Positions 40,592 through 50,026 of a stretch of DNA of 64,000 bases are shown in pieces. Below the pieces are notes generated by a model. It was given only the letters and a program-made list of their open reading frames with translations, searched no databases and was not told the DNA's origin. Numbering within the stretch: position 1 is the first letter of the stretch; every line of letters begins with the position of its first letter. The position numbers and the translations under genes were made by a program. Origin of the DNA: Lichenibacterium minor (GTDB taxonomy: Bacteria > Pseudomonadota > Alphaproteobacteria > Rhizobiales > Beijerinckiaceae); NCBI RefSeq assembly GCF_004137685.1, contig NZ_QYBB01000005.1, positions 124,001 through 188,000 on the forward strand, given 5' to 3'.

Positions 40592-40805
40592 CCTCGTCGT
40601 CTCCGTGCTGGACACCCGGCGGGGCATCGGCTCCGAGCCACGCCTCAACGCCTCCCAGCGACGGCGGATCGCCCCGGACACCACTCTGCCACCGGGAGTT
40701 TAAGGCCGGCTGAACGCCATCGCGGCGTCGAGCGACCGGTCCGTGCTTCGAGCCGCGACTCCGAAGTCTCGGTCTTCGGCGCGCCGGCGGCGGGCGTGAG
40801 GCCGC

Positions 40806-41291
40806 TCAGCGGGCGAGGATGCGGGCCAGCACGATGGCGGCCCCGATGATGGCGACGCTCTGGAAGCCGACGATGCCGACGATCCACTTGATCGTGTCGG
40901 CCTTGGCGGCCTCGATCCTGGCTTCGACGCCCCTGATCTCGGCCTTGAGTTCCGTCCGCACGTCCTTGAGGCCGTGGTCGAGCTTGCCTTCGAGGTCGTC
41001 GATCCTGCGGTCGAGCTTGGCTTCGAGGTCGTCGATCCTGCGGTCGAGCTTGGCTTCGAGGTCGTCGATCCTGCGGTTGAGCTTCCCTTCCAGATCGTCG
41101 ATCTTGGCGTCGAGGTCGTCGATCTTGCGCCCGAGTTTGGCCTCGGTGGCTTGAAGGTCGGCTCGCGACACCACCTCGCCCGAGATCGCGTCCGACAGGG
41201 CGTCCGACAGGCGCTCCGATTGTTCGGTCGTGAACTGGCCGCCGTCGCGCAGGGCGCGGGCGAACTTCAGCGTGTCGAACATGACGGTCAC
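40806..41291 (-). CDS. coiled-coil protein with C-terminal membrane anchor (DUF1640-like)
   Basis: A 161-residue protein. MFDTLKFARALRDGGQFTTEQSE and the following Ala-rich helix resemble DUF1640 (CCDC90-like) proteins. The middle (about 50-115) is a coiled coil of 11-residue repeats of the type LEAKLDRRIDD. The C-terminus is one membrane helix (WIVGIVGFQSVAIIGAAIVLA, about 138-158, listed as span). GTG at 41291 (MTVMFDTLKF) or ATG at 41282 may be the start. Relatives are membrane-anchored coiled-coil trimers of unknown bacterial function. It lies 54 nt upstream of livM in sequence order but its own stop is 121 nt from the preceding low-GC gene. Confidence 0.75.
   Translation of the reverse strand: MTVMFDTLKFARALRDGGQFTTEQSERLSDALSDAISGEVVSRADLQATEAKLGRKIDDLDAKIDDLEGKLNRRIDDLEAKLDRRIDDLEAKLDRRIDDLEGKLDHGLKDVRTELKAEIRGVEARIEAAKADTIKWIVGIVGFQSVAIIGAAIVLARILAR
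40988..41086. repeat. 33-nt tandem repeat, three near-identical copies
   Basis: Units at 40988-41020, 41021-41053 and 41054-41086 begin CTTCGAGGTCGTCGATCCTG and differ at only a few positions; degenerate copies flank them up to about 41130. Each unit encodes 11 residues of the coiled coil, so copy number changes keep frame and heptad-like register. Confidence 0.85.
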
Positions 41292-41345
41292 GGCCGCTCC
41301 CTTTCCCTCGGAAGCCTAACGCGCCGCGGAAGAGCCGTCGAGAGG

Positions 41346-42338
41346 TCACAACGGCCGGCGCAGCCGACGGGCCAGCACGCCGACGATGCCCTCGCGGAAG
41401 GCCAGCACGCAGACCACGAAGACCCCGCCCTCGACCACCGTCACCCACGAGCCGATGGAGGACAGGTAGAATTCCAGCGCCGTGAACACGAGCGCCCCCA
41501 CCGTGGGGCCGAACATGGTGCCCATGCCGCCGATCAGCGTCATCAGCACCACTTCGCCCGACATGGTCCAATGCACGTCCGTGAGGGAGGCGAGCTGGAA
41601 CACGATCGCCTTAGTTGAGCCCGCGAGCCCGGCCAGCGCCGCCGACATCACGAAGACCGCGAGGCGGTAGCGGTCGACCCGGTAGCCCAGCGACAGGGCG
41701 CGGTTCTCGTTCTCGCGGATGGCGCGCAGCACCTGGCCGAAGGGCGAATGGACGATGCGGTAGATGACCAGCAGCCCCGCGACGAAGATCGCCGCCGCCA
41801 CGACGTAGAGCGTCGCGTCCGAGGCGAGGTCGATCGCTCCGAACAGCTTTCCGCGCGGCACGCCCTGGATGCCGTCCTCGCCGCCCGTGAAGGGGGCCTG
41901 CAGGGACGCGAAATACACGATCTGCGCCAGGGCCAGGGTGATCATCGAGAAGTAGATGCCCTGGCGGCGGATCGCCACCGCGCCGAACACGGCGCCGAGG
42001 GCGCCCGACGCCAGCGTGCCGAGCAGGATCGCCAGCGCCGGGTCGACGCCCCAGCTTCGCGCCGCATGGGCGCAGACGTAGGAGGCGAGGCCGAAATAGG
42101 CGGCGTGGCCGAAGGACAGCAGCCCGCCGTAGCCGAGCAGAAGGTTGAAGGCGGAGGCGAAGAGCGCGAAGCACATCACCCGCATCACGAAGACCGGGTA
42201 GGCCAGGAAGGGCGCGGCCGCCAGCACCACCACCAGCCCGGCGAAGATCGCCGCGTGGACGGCGCCGTCGTGGCGCCGCGGGTCCGCCGCGCCGGGCGCG
42301 GCGACCTGGGCCGGGGCGACCGGATCGGCCACGCTCAT
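41346..42338 (-). CDS. livM: branched-chain amino acid ABC transporter permease LivM
   Basis: A 330-residue inner-membrane permease of the LivM type with about 9-10 helices. FNLLLGYGGLLSFGHAAYFGLASY (split: GYGGLLSFGHAAYFG, about 69-83) is the family signature. Cytoplasmic loops follow with VHSPFGQVLRAIRENENRALSLGY, the EAA-like contact with the ATPases. The C-terminus holds GEVVLMTLIGGMGTMFGPTVGA. The ATG overlaps the livH stop by 4 nt. It is the last gene of the livG-livF-SBP-livH-livM operon. The imported substrate may be Leu/Ile/Val, urea or an amide. Confidence 0.93.
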   Translation of the reverse strand: MSVADPVAPAQVAAPGAADPRRHDGAVHAAIFAGLVVVLAAAPFLAYPVFVMRVMCFALFASAFNLLLGYGGLLSFGHAAYFGLASYVCAHAARSWGVDPALAILLGTLASGALGAVFGAVAIRRQGIYFSMITLALAQIVYFASLQAPFTGGEDGIQGVPRGKLFGAIDLASDATLYVVAAAIFVAGLLVIYRIVHSPFGQVLRAIRENENRALSLGYRVDRYRLAVFVMSAALAGLAGSTKAIVFQLASLTDVHWTMSGEVVLMTLIGGMGTMFGPTVGALVFTALEFYLSSIGSWVTVVEGGVFVVCVLAFREGIVGVLARRLRRPL

Positions 42339-43222
42339 GCTGCCCTCCCGAACAGGCCGTTGGGTTTCACCATCAGGACCGCGATCATGATGACGAAGAT
42401 CACGGTGGAGGATGCCTGGGGGTAGACCACCTTGGTGAGCCCTTCGCACAGCCCCAGCGCGAAGCCGGTGATCACCGAGCCGAGGATCGACCCCATGCCG
42501 CCGATCACCACCACGGCGAAGACCACGATGATGATGTCGGCCCCCATGTTGGGGTTCACCGAATAGATCGGCGCCGCCAGCACTCCCGCCAGCGCCGCCA
42601 GCGCGACGCCGAAGCCGTAGGTGAGGGTGACGAGGCGCGGCACGTTGATGCCGAAGGCCGACACCATGACGGGGTTCTCGGTGGCGGCCCGCAGCGTCGC
42701 GCCGAGGCTCGTCTTCTCGATGGTGAACCAGGTGGCGAGGCACACGACGAGCGACGCCACGATCACCCAGGCGCGATACGCCGGGAGCACCATGAAGCCG
42801 AGCTGCAGGGGCGCCCTGAAGATGGGCGGCGCGGCGTAGGGCAGGCCGGACACGCCGTAGGAGTTGCGGAACAGGCCCTGGATGATCAGCGCCAGCCCGA
42901 AGGTCAGCAGCAGGCCGTAGATCGGGTCGAGCCGGTACAGCCGCGCCATCATGGTGCGCTCGATGACGATCCCGAAGGCGCCGACGATGAGCGGCGCCAG
43001 CACCAGCGCGCCCCAATAGTTCACGCCGAAGACCTGCAGCAGGATGTAGCCCGCGAAGGCGCCCATCATGTAGAGGGCGCCGTGGCTGAAGTTGACGATG
43101 TTCAGCAGGCCGAAGATCACCGCCAGGCCGAGGCTCAGGAGCGCGTAGAAGGCGCCGTTGATGAGCCCCAGCGTGAGCTGGCCGAACAGCACCTGCGTGG
43201 GGATGCCGAGGAACGTGTGCAT
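42335..43222 (-). CDS. livH: branched-chain amino acid ABC transporter permease LivH
   Basis: A 295-residue LivH-type permease with about eight helices. LTLGLINGAFYALLSLGLAVIFG (about 16-38), NIVNFSHGALYMMGAF and TNPDMGADI-like NPNMGADIIIVVFAVVVIGGMGSILGS are typical. It pairs with LivM to form the channel. The start at 43222 is 16 nt after the substrate-binding protein stop, and its end overlaps the livM start (ATGA). Confidence 0.93.
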   Translation of the reverse strand: MHTFLGIPTQVLFGQLTLGLINGAFYALLSLGLAVIFGLLNIVNFSHGALYMMGAFAGYILLQVFGVNYWGALVLAPLIVGAFGIVIERTMMARLYRLDPIYGLLLTFGLALIIQGLFRNSYGVSGLPYAAPPIFRAPLQLGFMVLPAYRAWVIVASLVVCLATWFTIEKTSLGATLRAATENPVMVSAFGINVPRLVTLTYGFGVALAALAGVLAAPIYSVNPNMGADIIIVVFAVVVIGGMGSILGSVITGFALGLCEGLTKVVYPQASSTVIFVIMIAVLMVKPNGLFGRAA

Positions 43223-43238
43223 GTCCGGGCGTCCGGGC

Positions 43239-44444
43239 TCACTTCACCAGAGGGCAGTTGTCGTCGGCCAGCGGCCGGAACGCCTGCTCGGCCGGGATGG
43301 TGTCGAGGAGCTTGTAGTAATCGTACTTGCCCTTTGATTCGGCCGGCGTCTTCACCTGGTAGAGGTACATGTCGTGGGTGACGCGCCCGTCGATGCGCAG
43401 CCGGCCGTGGCCGAACAGGGGGTCGTCGGTCGGCATCTCGCGCATCTTGGCCATCACGGCCGCGGTGTCCTTGCCGTGCAGGGCGTCGACGGCCTTCAGG
43501 TAGTGCAGCACGGACGCGTAGACGCCGGCCTGGTCCATGGTGGGGACCTTGCCGTCGTTCACGGCCTCGTAGCGCTTCGTCCAGGCGCGCGTGCCGTCGT
43601 CGTGGTCCCAATAGAAGGCCGTGGTGAGGTTCAGCCCCTGGGCGACCTGCAGGCCCAGGGCGTGCACGTCCGTGATGAAGACGAGCAGCCCCGCGAGCCG
43701 CTGCCCCCCCTGCACCACGCCGAACTCCGCCGCCTGCTTGATGGAATTGACGGTGTCCGACCCCGCGTTGGCGAGGCCGATGACCTGGGCGCCCGAGCCC
43801 TGGCCCTGGAGCAGGAAGGACGAGAAGTCGGAGGACGGGAAGGGCGTGTCGACCGAGCCCACCACGGTGCCGCCGGCCTGCTTCACGAACCGGGTGGCGT
43901 CAGCCTGGAGGGCGTGGCCGAAGGCGTAGTCGGCGGTGAGGAAGTACCAGCTCTTGCCGCCCTCCTTCAGGATGGAGGTCGCGGTGCTCTTCGCCAGCGC
44001 GTAGGTGTCGTAGGTCCAGTGCACGGTGTTGGGCGAGCATTGCTCGCCGGTCAGCACCGAGGTGCCGGCGCCCGAATCCATGAAGATCTTGTTCTTCTCG
44101 CGCGTCACCTTGGCGACCGCGAGCGCGACCCCCGAGTTCGGCACGTCGACGATGACGTCGACGCCGTCCTGGTCGAACCATTGCCGGGCGACGTTGGAGC
44201 CGGTGTCGGGCTTGTTCTGGTGGTCGGCGGCGACGAAGGACACGTGGATGCCCTTGGCTTCGGCGCCGAAGTCCTCGACCGCCATCTTGGCGGCGTTGAC
44301 GGAAGGCTCGCCCGAGATGTCGAGGTAGGGCCCCGACCGGTCGTTGAGCACGCCGATCTTCACCGACACGTCGGCGTAGGCCGGCAGGCTCGCGCCGAGC
44401 AGCGCCGCGGCGGCGGTGGCGCACATCAGGACCCGCTTCAGCAT
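43239..44444 (-). CDS. branched-chain amino acid-type ABC transporter substrate-binding protein
   Basis: A 401-residue periplasmic protein with a signal peptide (about 1-24, cleavage after AYA) and a type I periplasmic binding fold (Peripla_BP_6). KIGVLNDRSGPYLDISGEPSV opens lobe 1; VIVDVPNSGVALAVAKV and FLTADYAFGHALQAD follow; QGQGSGAQVIGLANAGSDT and a C-terminal YDYYKLLDTIPAEQAF end it. The sequence differs from classical LivJ (for example SPNTVHWTYDTYALAKSTA), a subgroup often annotated for amides, urea or unknown ligands. Encoded between livF and livH, so it is clearly part of this importer. Confidence 0.9.
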   Translation of the reverse strand: MLKRVLMCATAAAALLGASLPAYADVSVKIGVLNDRSGPYLDISGEPSVNAAKMAVEDFGAEAKGIHVSFVAADHQNKPDTGSNVARQWFDQDGVDVIVDVPNSGVALAVAKVTREKNKIFMDSGAGTSVLTGEQCSPNTVHWTYDTYALAKSTATSILKEGGKSWYFLTADYAFGHALQADATRFVKQAGGTVVGSVDTPFPSSDFSSFLLQGQGSGAQVIGLANAGSDTVNSIKQAAEFGVVQGGQRLAGLLVFITDVHALGLQVAQGLNLTTAFYWDHDDGTRAWTKRYEAVNDGKVPTMDQAGVYASVLHYLKAVDALHGKDTAAVMAKMREMPTDDPLFGHGRLRIDGRVTHDMYLYQVKTPAESKGKYDYYKLLDTIPAEQAFRPLADDNCPLVK

Positions 44445-44467
44445 CGTGTCGCTCCCGTCTTCCCGTC

Positions 44468-45214
44468 TCACACGCCGAGGTAGGCGTGGAGCTTGTCGAT
44501 GTTGCTTTGGAGGTCGGCGTTGAGGAACGTGTCGACGACGCGCCCCCCCTCGACCACGTAGTGCCGGTCCGCCAGCGTGGCGGCGAACCTGAAGTTCTGT
44601 TCCACCAGGACGATGGTGTAGCCTTCGGCCTTGAGGCGCGAGATCGTGCGGCCGATCTGCTGCACGATGACGGGGGCGAGCCCTTCCGTCGGCTCGTCGA
44701 GCAGCAGGAGGCTCGCGCCCGAGCGCAGGATGCGGGCGATGGCGAGCATCTGCTGCTCGCCGCCCGACATCTTGGTGCCGCCGGACGAGAGCCGCTCCTT
44801 GAGGTTGGGGAACAGCTCGAAGATCGTGTCGCGCGACATGCCGCCGGGCCGCACCACGGGCGGCAGCATGAGGTTCTCTTCCACCGACAGGGACGCGAAG
44901 ATGCCGCGTTCTTCCGGGCAATAGCCGATGCCGGCCCGCGCGATGGCGCGCGACGGCAGCTTGATGGTTTCGCGCCCCTCGAAGCGGATCGAGCCCTTCC
45001 GCTTGTTCATCACGCCCATGATCGAGCGCAGCGTGGTGGTCTTGCCGGCGCCGTTGCGGCCGAGCAGCGTCACGACCTGGCCCTTGGGCACCTCGAAGGC
45101 CATGCCGTGCAGCACGTGCGATTCGCCGTACCAGGCGTGGAGGTCGGACACGGACAGGCTGGAAGCGGCCGGGGCCGCGGCGGCGGGCGTGGCGAGGGCG
45201 GCGGCGTCAACCAT
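44468..45214 (-). CDS. livF: branched-chain amino acid ABC transporter ATP-binding protein LivF
   Basis: A 248-residue ATPase. Walker A GRNGAGKTT (about 52-60), Q-loop region near GYCPEERGIFASLSVEENL, ABC signature MSGGEQQM, Walker B LLLLDEPTEGLAP and the switch His replaced in LVEQNFRFA (LivF proteins characteristically have VEQN). An Ala/Pro-rich N-terminal extension (about 20 residues) precedes SLSVSDLHAWYG. The start overlaps the livG stop by 8 nt, so translation is coupled. Confidence 0.94.
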   Translation of the reverse strand: MVDAAALATPAAAAPAASSLSVSDLHAWYGESHVLHGMAFEVPKGQVVTLLGRNGAGKTTTLRSIMGVMNKRKGSIRFEGRETIKLPSRAIARAGIGYCPEERGIFASLSVEENLMLPPVVRPGGMSRDTIFELFPNLKERLSSGGTKMSGGEQQMLAIARILRSGASLLLLDEPTEGLAPVIVQQIGRTISRLKAEGYTIVLVEQNFRFAATLADRHYVVEGGRVVDTFLNADLQSNIDKLHAYLGV

Positions 45215-45962
45215 GTCCCACCCCGATGTAGGCCTCGACGACGGCGGGATCGCGCGACACGTCCTCGTAGGAGCCTTCGGCCAGCACCTTGCCCCGCGCC
45301 AGCACGGTGATGCGGTCGCTGAGCGAGGCCACGACCGACAGGTTGTGCTCGACCATCAGCACGGTGCGGCCCACGGCGGCGCGGCGGATGAGGGCGGCGG
45401 TGCGGTCGATGTCCTCGTGGGCCATGCCGGCCATGGGCTCGTCGAGCAGCATCAGTTCGGGCTCGAGCGCCAGCGTGGTGGCGAGCTCCAACGCGCGCTT
45501 GCGGCCGTAGGACAGGTCGGCGGCGCGCCCGTCCTCGAAACCCGCGAGGCCGACCTGCGCGATGAGGTCCCGCGCTTCGCCGTCGAAGCGGCGCAGCAGC
45601 TTTTCCGAGCGCCAGAAGTCGAAATTGTCGCCTCGCCGCCGCTGCAGCGCCACGCGGACGTTCTCCAGCACGCTGAGGTGGGGAAAGGTGGCGGAGATCT
45701 GGAAGGACCGCACGAGGCCCTGGCGGGCCACGTCGGCCGGCGCCGTGCGGGTGATGTCGCGCCCGTTGAAGCTGATGCGGCCGCGCGTCGGCGACAGGAA
45801 CTTGGTGAGGAGGTTGAAGCAGGTGGTCTTGCCGGCGCCGTTGGGGCCGATCAGCGCGTGGATGGTGCCGCGCCGCACCCGAAGATCGACGCCATCGACC
45901 GCCACGATGCCGCGGAACTCCTTCGCCAAACCCTGCGTCGTGAGGATGAAGTCCTCCGCCAC
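45207..45962 (-). CDS. livG: branched-chain amino acid ABC transporter ATP-binding protein LivG
   Basis: A 251-residue ATPase and first gene of the importer operon. Walker A GPNGAGKTT (about 38-46), FQISATFPHLSVLENVRVA, signature LSYGRKRALELA (LSYG variant usual in LivG), Walker B LMLLDEPMAGMAHEDIDR, switch region MVEHNLSVV. MAEDFILTTQGLAKEFRG is the N-terminus. The 135-nt gap upstream separates it from cysA and probably holds its promoter. Confidence 0.94.
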   Translation of the reverse strand: MAEDFILTTQGLAKEFRGIVAVDGVDLRVRRGTIHALIGPNGAGKTTCFNLLTKFLSPTRGRISFNGRDITRTAPADVARQGLVRSFQISATFPHLSVLENVRVALQRRRGDNFDFWRSEKLLRRFDGEARDLIAQVGLAGFEDGRAADLSYGRKRALELATTLALEPELMLLDEPMAGMAHEDIDRTAALIRRAAVGRTVLMVEHNLSVVASLSDRITVLARGKVLAEGSYEDVSRDPAVVEAYIGVGHG

Positions 45963-46097
45963 GCGTCCTCCCGCTGTGCCCCGACCGCGTCATGGCAGCC
46001 ATGCTTTGTTGCCGCGCACCATGGCCGATCGCGGGGAGGCGGGCAAGGGGCAGGATCGGCTCTCGACAGGCGATGGCGCGGCCGCCCCGGCGCCGGG

Positions 46098-47198
46098 CTA
46101 GCCCAGGGGGTAGACCCTGAGATGGTCGAAGCGCAGGCCTACGGCATCGCCGGCCCGCAGCCCGGCCGGGTCCGGGCAGTCGACCTCGATGCGCCGGGCC
46201 GATCCCGCGACACTCACCTCCGCCCGCACCCCGCGCGACGCCCACAGCAGGGCTTCGACGCGGGCCGGCACGCCGCCCCCCGCCGGCACCAGCGCGGCGT
46301 CGCCCGGGCGCAGGAACTGCCGGGCCGGGCCGTCCGGCACGCCCGCCGGGGCGGCGCCGACGTCGAAGCCGCCGAGCCGCACCCGGCCGGCCGCGACCGT
46401 CACGCCGAGCGCCGTCGGGTCGCCGACGAAGGAGGCCACGAAGGCGGTGCGCGGGGCGGCGTAGATGTCCGCCGGGCGCCCCACCTGCTCGATGCGGCCG
46501 GCGTCGAGGATCGCCACGCGGTCGGCCAGTTCCATGGCCTCGTCCTGGTCGTGGGTGACGAAGACGGTGGTCTGGCCCGTGCGCTCGTGGATCTCGCGCA
46601 GCCAGCGGCGCAGGTCCTTGCGGACCCGGGCGTCGAGCGCGCCGAAGGGCTCGTCGAGCAGCAGCACGCGGGGCTCGATGGCGAGCGCGCGCGCCAGGGC
46701 CACGCGCTGGCGCTGGCCGCCGGACAGCTGCGCCGGGTAGCGCCGCTCCAGCCCGCCGAGCTGAACGAGGTCGAGCAGGGCCAGCGAGCGGCGGCGGATC
46801 TCGGCCGCCGCCGGCCGGGTGCGGCGCGGGCGCACCCGCAGGCCGTAGGCGACGTTGTCGAGGACCGTCATGTGGCGGAACAGGGCGTAGTGCTGGAACA
46901 CGAAGCCGACACCGCGCTCCCCCACGCTCAGGCCCGCCGTGGACGCGCCGTCGAAGGCGACGCTGCCCTCGTCGAAGGCTTCGAGGCCGGCGATGACGCG
47001 CAGCAGCGTGGTCTTGCCCGAGCCGGACGGCCCGAGCAGCGCCAGGAGTTCGCCGCGCTCGACATCGAGCGACACGCCCTTGAGGGCCGCGCCCGCGCCG
47101 TAGCTCTTGACGAGGCCGCGCACCGCGATGCCGACCCCGCCGCCGCGGGGCTGCCCCGCCGCGCCCGCTTCAATGCCGCCGGGCGCCCGCCAGGTCAT
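46098..47198 (-). CDS. cysA: sulfate/thiosulfate ABC transporter ATP-binding protein
   Basis: A 366-residue CysA ATPase. Walker [10 protein letters not shown] (about 52-60), [22 protein letters not shown] (split: [14 protein letters not shown] and NVAYGL), signature [15 protein letters not shown], Walker [14 protein letters not shown], switch [15 protein letters not shown], and a C-terminal TOBE-like regulatory domain (about 260-366). The ATG at 47198 lies 29 nt inside the cysW 3' end, so the two genes overlap; a later start would cut the strand leading to [12 protein letters not shown]. Last gene of the sulfate operon. Confidence 0.94.
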   Translation of the reverse strand: MTWRAPGGIEAGAAGQPRGGGVGIAVRGLVKSYGAGAALKGVSLDVERGELLALLGPSGSGKTTLLRVIAGLEAFDEGSVAFDGASTAGLSVGERGVGFVFQHYALFRHMTVLDNVAYGLRVRPRRTRPAAAEIRRRSLALLDLVQLGGLERRYPAQLSGGQRQRVALARALAIEPRVLLLDEPFGALDARVRKDLRRWLREIHERTGQTTVFVTHDQDEAMELADRVAILDAGRIEQVGRPADIYAAPRTAFVASFVGDPTALGVTVAAGRVRLGGFDVGAAPAGVPDGPARQFLRPGDAALVPAGGGVPARVEALLWASRGVRAEVSVAGSARRIEVDCPDPAGLRAGDAVGLRFDHLRVYPLG

Positions 47199-48027
47199 CG
47201 CCGTAGCGTCCTTCGAGGAAGGCCTTGAGGGCCAGGGTGACCAGGGCCAGGAGGGCCAGGAGCGAAGCGACCGCGAAGGCGGCGGCGAGGTCGTATTCAT
47301 TGTACAGGATCTCGACATGGAGCGGCAGCGTGTTGGTGAGGCCCCGGATGTGGCCCGACACGACCGACACCGCGCCGAACTCGCCCATGGCGCGGGCGTT
47401 GCAGAGCAGGACGCCGTAGAGCAGGCCCCATTTGATGTTGGGCAGCGTGACGGTGAGGAAGCAGCGCAGGCCGGATGCGCCGAGCGTCAGCGCCGCCTCC
47501 TCGTCGGCCCGGCCCTGCTCCTCCATGAGGGGGATCAGCTCGCGGGCCACGAAGGGGAAGGTCACGAAGACCGTAGCCAGCACGATCCCCGGCACGGCGA
47601 AGACGACCTGCACGCCGTGCGCGTCGAGCCAGGGGCCGAACAGGCCTTGGGCGCCGAACACCAGCACGTAGATCAGGCCCGACACCACCGGCGACACCGA
47701 GAAGGGCACGTCGATGAGCGTGAGCAGCAGGCTCTTGCCCGGGAAGGCGAACTTGGCGACGCACCAGGAGGCCGCGATGCCGAAGGCCGCGTTGAGCGGG
47801 ACCGCCACCGCCGCCACCGTGAGGGTGAGCCAGAGGGCGGCCTGCGCGTCCGGCTCCGCCAGCGCATCGAGGTAGGCGCCGAGCCCCTTGGCCGAGGCCT
47901 CGACGAAGACTGCCGCCAGCGGCACGGCGACGAAGAGGAGCAGGAACCCCGCCCCGACCGCGATGAGGAGGGCGCGCACGGCCGGACTCTCGCCCGCGGC
48001 TTCGCGGCGCGATCTCGCGTCAGCCAT
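47170..48027 (-). CDS. cysW: sulfate ABC transporter permease CysW
   Basis: A 285-residue permease with about six helices. [18 protein letters not shown] (about 110-127), the EAA loop [31 protein letters not shown] (coupling helix, about 190-220) and [19 protein letters not shown] identify CysW of the CysT/CysW pair. Its start overlaps the cysT stop by 8 nt and its end overlaps the cysA start by 29 nt. Confidence 0.94.
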   Translation of the reverse strand: MADARSRREAAGESPAVRALLIAVGAGFLLLFVAVPLAAVFVEASAKGLGAYLDALAEPDAQAALWLTLTVAAVAVPLNAAFGIAASWCVAKFAFPGKSLLLTLIDVPFSVSPVVSGLIYVLVFGAQGLFGPWLDAHGVQVVFAVPGIVLATVFVTFPFVARELIPLMEEQGRADEEAALTLGASGLRCFLTVTLPNIKWGLLYGVLLCNARAMGEFGAVSVVSGHIRGLTNTLPLHVEILYNEYDLAAAFAVASLLALLALVTLALKAFLEGRYGDDLAGARRH

Positions 48028-48883
48028 GGCCGTGCCTCCGGCGGCCGAAGGCCTGGACGAGGTTGATGGCGAGCAGCACCGCGAAGCTGACGAGCAGCAT
48101 CGCCACGGCGACGCCGGTGGCGCCGGCGTAGTCGTATTCCTCCAGCCGCTGCACGATCACCAAGGGCAGGATCTCCGACACGTAGGGCGCGTTGCCGGCG
48201 ATGAAGATCACCGACCCGTATTCGCCCACCGCCCGCGCGAAGGTGAGGGCGAAGCCGGTGAGCACGGCCGGGGCGAGGGTGGGCAGCACCACGGCGCGGA
48301 GGGTCCGCGCCCGCGACGCGCCGAGCGTCGCCGACGCTTCCTCGACCTCGCGGTCGAGGTCGACCACCAGGGGCTGCACGGACCGGACCACGAAGGGCAG
48401 GCCGACGAAGATCAGCGCCACGAGGATGCCGAGCGGCGTGTAGGCGACCCTGACGCCGAGCCGGAGCAGCGGCGCGCCGAGCCAGCCGTTCGGCCCGTAG
48501 AGCGATGCGAGCGCGATGCCGGCCACGGCGGTCGGCAGCGCGAAGGGCAGGTCCACCAGGGCATCGAGCAGGCGACGGCCGGGGAAGCGGTAGCGCGTCA
48601 GCACCCAGGCGAGGAGCACGCCGAAGACCGTGTCGATGCAGGCCGCCGCGAAGGCCGTGCCGAAGGACACCCGAAAGGCCGCGAGGATGCGGGGATCCGT
48701 GACGATGCGCGCCGCACCCGCCGCGCCGGTGCCCGTCGCCCGCCAGGCCAGCACGGCGAGCGGGAACAGGACGATCAGGCCGAGGTAGAACAGCGTGAAG
48801 CCCATCGCCGGGCCGAAGCCCGGCAGGGCGCCGGCGCGGCGCCGTCGGCGCGGGACCGCCGCCTGCGCGGTCAGGATGGACAT
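48020..48883 (-). CDS. cysT: sulfate ABC transporter permease CysT (CysU)
   Basis: A 287-residue permease. [21 protein letters not shown] (helix 1), [24 protein letters not shown] (split: [18 protein letters not shown]), the EAA loop [31 protein letters not shown] and [18 protein letters not shown] are the CysT hallmarks. It follows the sulfate-binding protein gene by 34 nt and overlaps cysW. Confidence 0.94.
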   Translation of the reverse strand: MSILTAQAAVPRRRRRAGALPGFGPAMGFTLFYLGLIVLFPLAVLAWRATGTGAAGAARIVTDPRILAAFRVSFGTAFAAACIDTVFGVLLAWVLTRYRFPGRRLLDALVDLPFALPTAVAGIALASLYGPNGWLGAPLLRLGVRVAYTPLGILVALIFVGLPFVVRSVQPLVVDLDREVEEASATLGASRARTLRAVVLPTLAPAVLTGFALTFARAVGEYGSVIFIAGNAPYVSEILPLVIVQRLEEYDYAGATGVAVAMLLVSFAVLLAINLVQAFGRRRHGHG

Positions 48884-48917
48884 GCGGCGCTCCGCGAGCC
48901 GTGACGCAGGACCCGCA

Positions 48918-49937
48918 TCACTGGTGGTTCGCGGCCTGCATCTGGTCGAAGACGCCGCCGTCGGCGAAATAGGTCGCCTGGGCCTTCGTCCACCCCCCGA
49001 AGTCCTTGTCGACCGTCAGGAGGTCGAGCTTGGGGAAGCGGGCGAGGTCCGCCGGGTCGGCCGCCTCGGGATGGATCGGCCGGTAGAAGTCGTGGGCGAC
49101 GATCTTCTGCCCGGCGGGGCTGTACAGGAACTGCAGGTAGGCCTCGGCCTCCTTGCGGGTGCCCTTCTGGTCCACGTTGGCGTCGACCACCGCCACCGGC
49201 GGCTCGCACAGAACCGACACCGACGGCACCACGATGTCGAACTTGTCGCGGCCGAACTCCTCGGACGCCAGGAAGGCCTCGTTCTCCCAGGCGATCAGCA
49301 CGTCGCCCAGGCCGCGCTGGGCGAAGGACACGGTGGCGCCGCGCGAGCCCGCGTCGAGCACGGGGGCGTTCTTGAAGATGGCGGCCACGAAGTCCTGCGC
49401 CTTCTTGGGATCGCCGCCGCCGGCCTTGAGCGCGTAGCCCCAGGCCGCGAGGAAGTTCCAGCGGGCGCCGCCCGAAGTCTTCGGGTTCGGGGTGACGACG
49501 GAGATGCCGGGTTTCGCGAGGTCGTCCCAGTCCTTGATGGCCTTCGGGTTGCCCTTGCGCACCAGCAGCACCACCGTCGAGGTGTAGGGCGCCGAGTGGG
49601 CGGGCAGGCGGGTCTGCCAGTCCGCCGCGATGCGGCCGGTCTTCGACGCGATGGCGTCGATGTCGGCGGCCAAAGCCAGCGTCACGACGTCCGCCTTCAG
49701 CCCGTCGATCACGGAGCGCGCCTGGGCCCCGGAGCCGCCGTGCGACGCCTGGATGGTCACGGTCTCGCCGGTCCTGGCCTTCCACTCGTCGGCGAAGGCC
49801 TTGTTGATGTCCTTGTAGAGCTCCCGCGTCGGGTCGTAGCTGACGTTGAGGAGGGTCGCCGCACCGGCGGTGCCGGCGAGCCCGAGCGACAGGGCGAGGC
49901 CGGCCACGCCGGACAGGATGATCGATCGCGATGACAT
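48918..49937 (-). CDS. sulfate ABC transporter substrate-binding protein
   Basis: A 339-residue periplasmic protein with a signal peptide (about 1-27, cleavage after AGA) and a type II binding fold. [20 protein letters not shown] (30-49), [33 protein letters not shown] and [17 protein letters not shown] are the sulfate-binding (Sbp/CysP) signatures that hydrogen-bond the oxyanion. It lies between the serine acetyltransferase gene (89 nt upstream) and cysT. Symbol sbp or cysP cannot be decided. Confidence 0.95.
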   Translation of the reverse strand: MSSRSIILSGVAGLALSLGLAGTAGAATLLNVSYDPTRELYKDINKAFADEWKARTGETVTIQASHGGSGAQARSVIDGLKADVVTLALAADIDAIASKTGRIAADWQTRLPAHSAPYTSTVVLLVRKGNPKAIKDWDDLAKPGISVVTPNPKTSGGARWNFLAAWGYALKAGGGDPKKAQDFVAAIFKNAPVLDAGSRGATVSFAQRGLGDVLIAWENEAFLASEEFGRDKFDIVVPSVSVLCEPPVAVVDANVDQKGTRKEAEAYLQFLYSPAGQKIVAHDFYRPIHPEAADPADLARFPKLDLLTVDKDFGGWTKAQATYFADGGVFDQMQAANHQ

Positions 49938-50026
49938 GGTGCTTCCCGGAGATGGATGGGTTTGCGGTCGATCGGCCTGTCGGCGAAGGGGAGCACGCGA
50001 CGGGCCGGCGGTGACCGGGGACGGCT

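Noticed and set aside
40988..41130. Tandem repeats as a possible CRISPR array
   Set aside because: Units are contiguous without spacers and encode an in-frame coiled coil.
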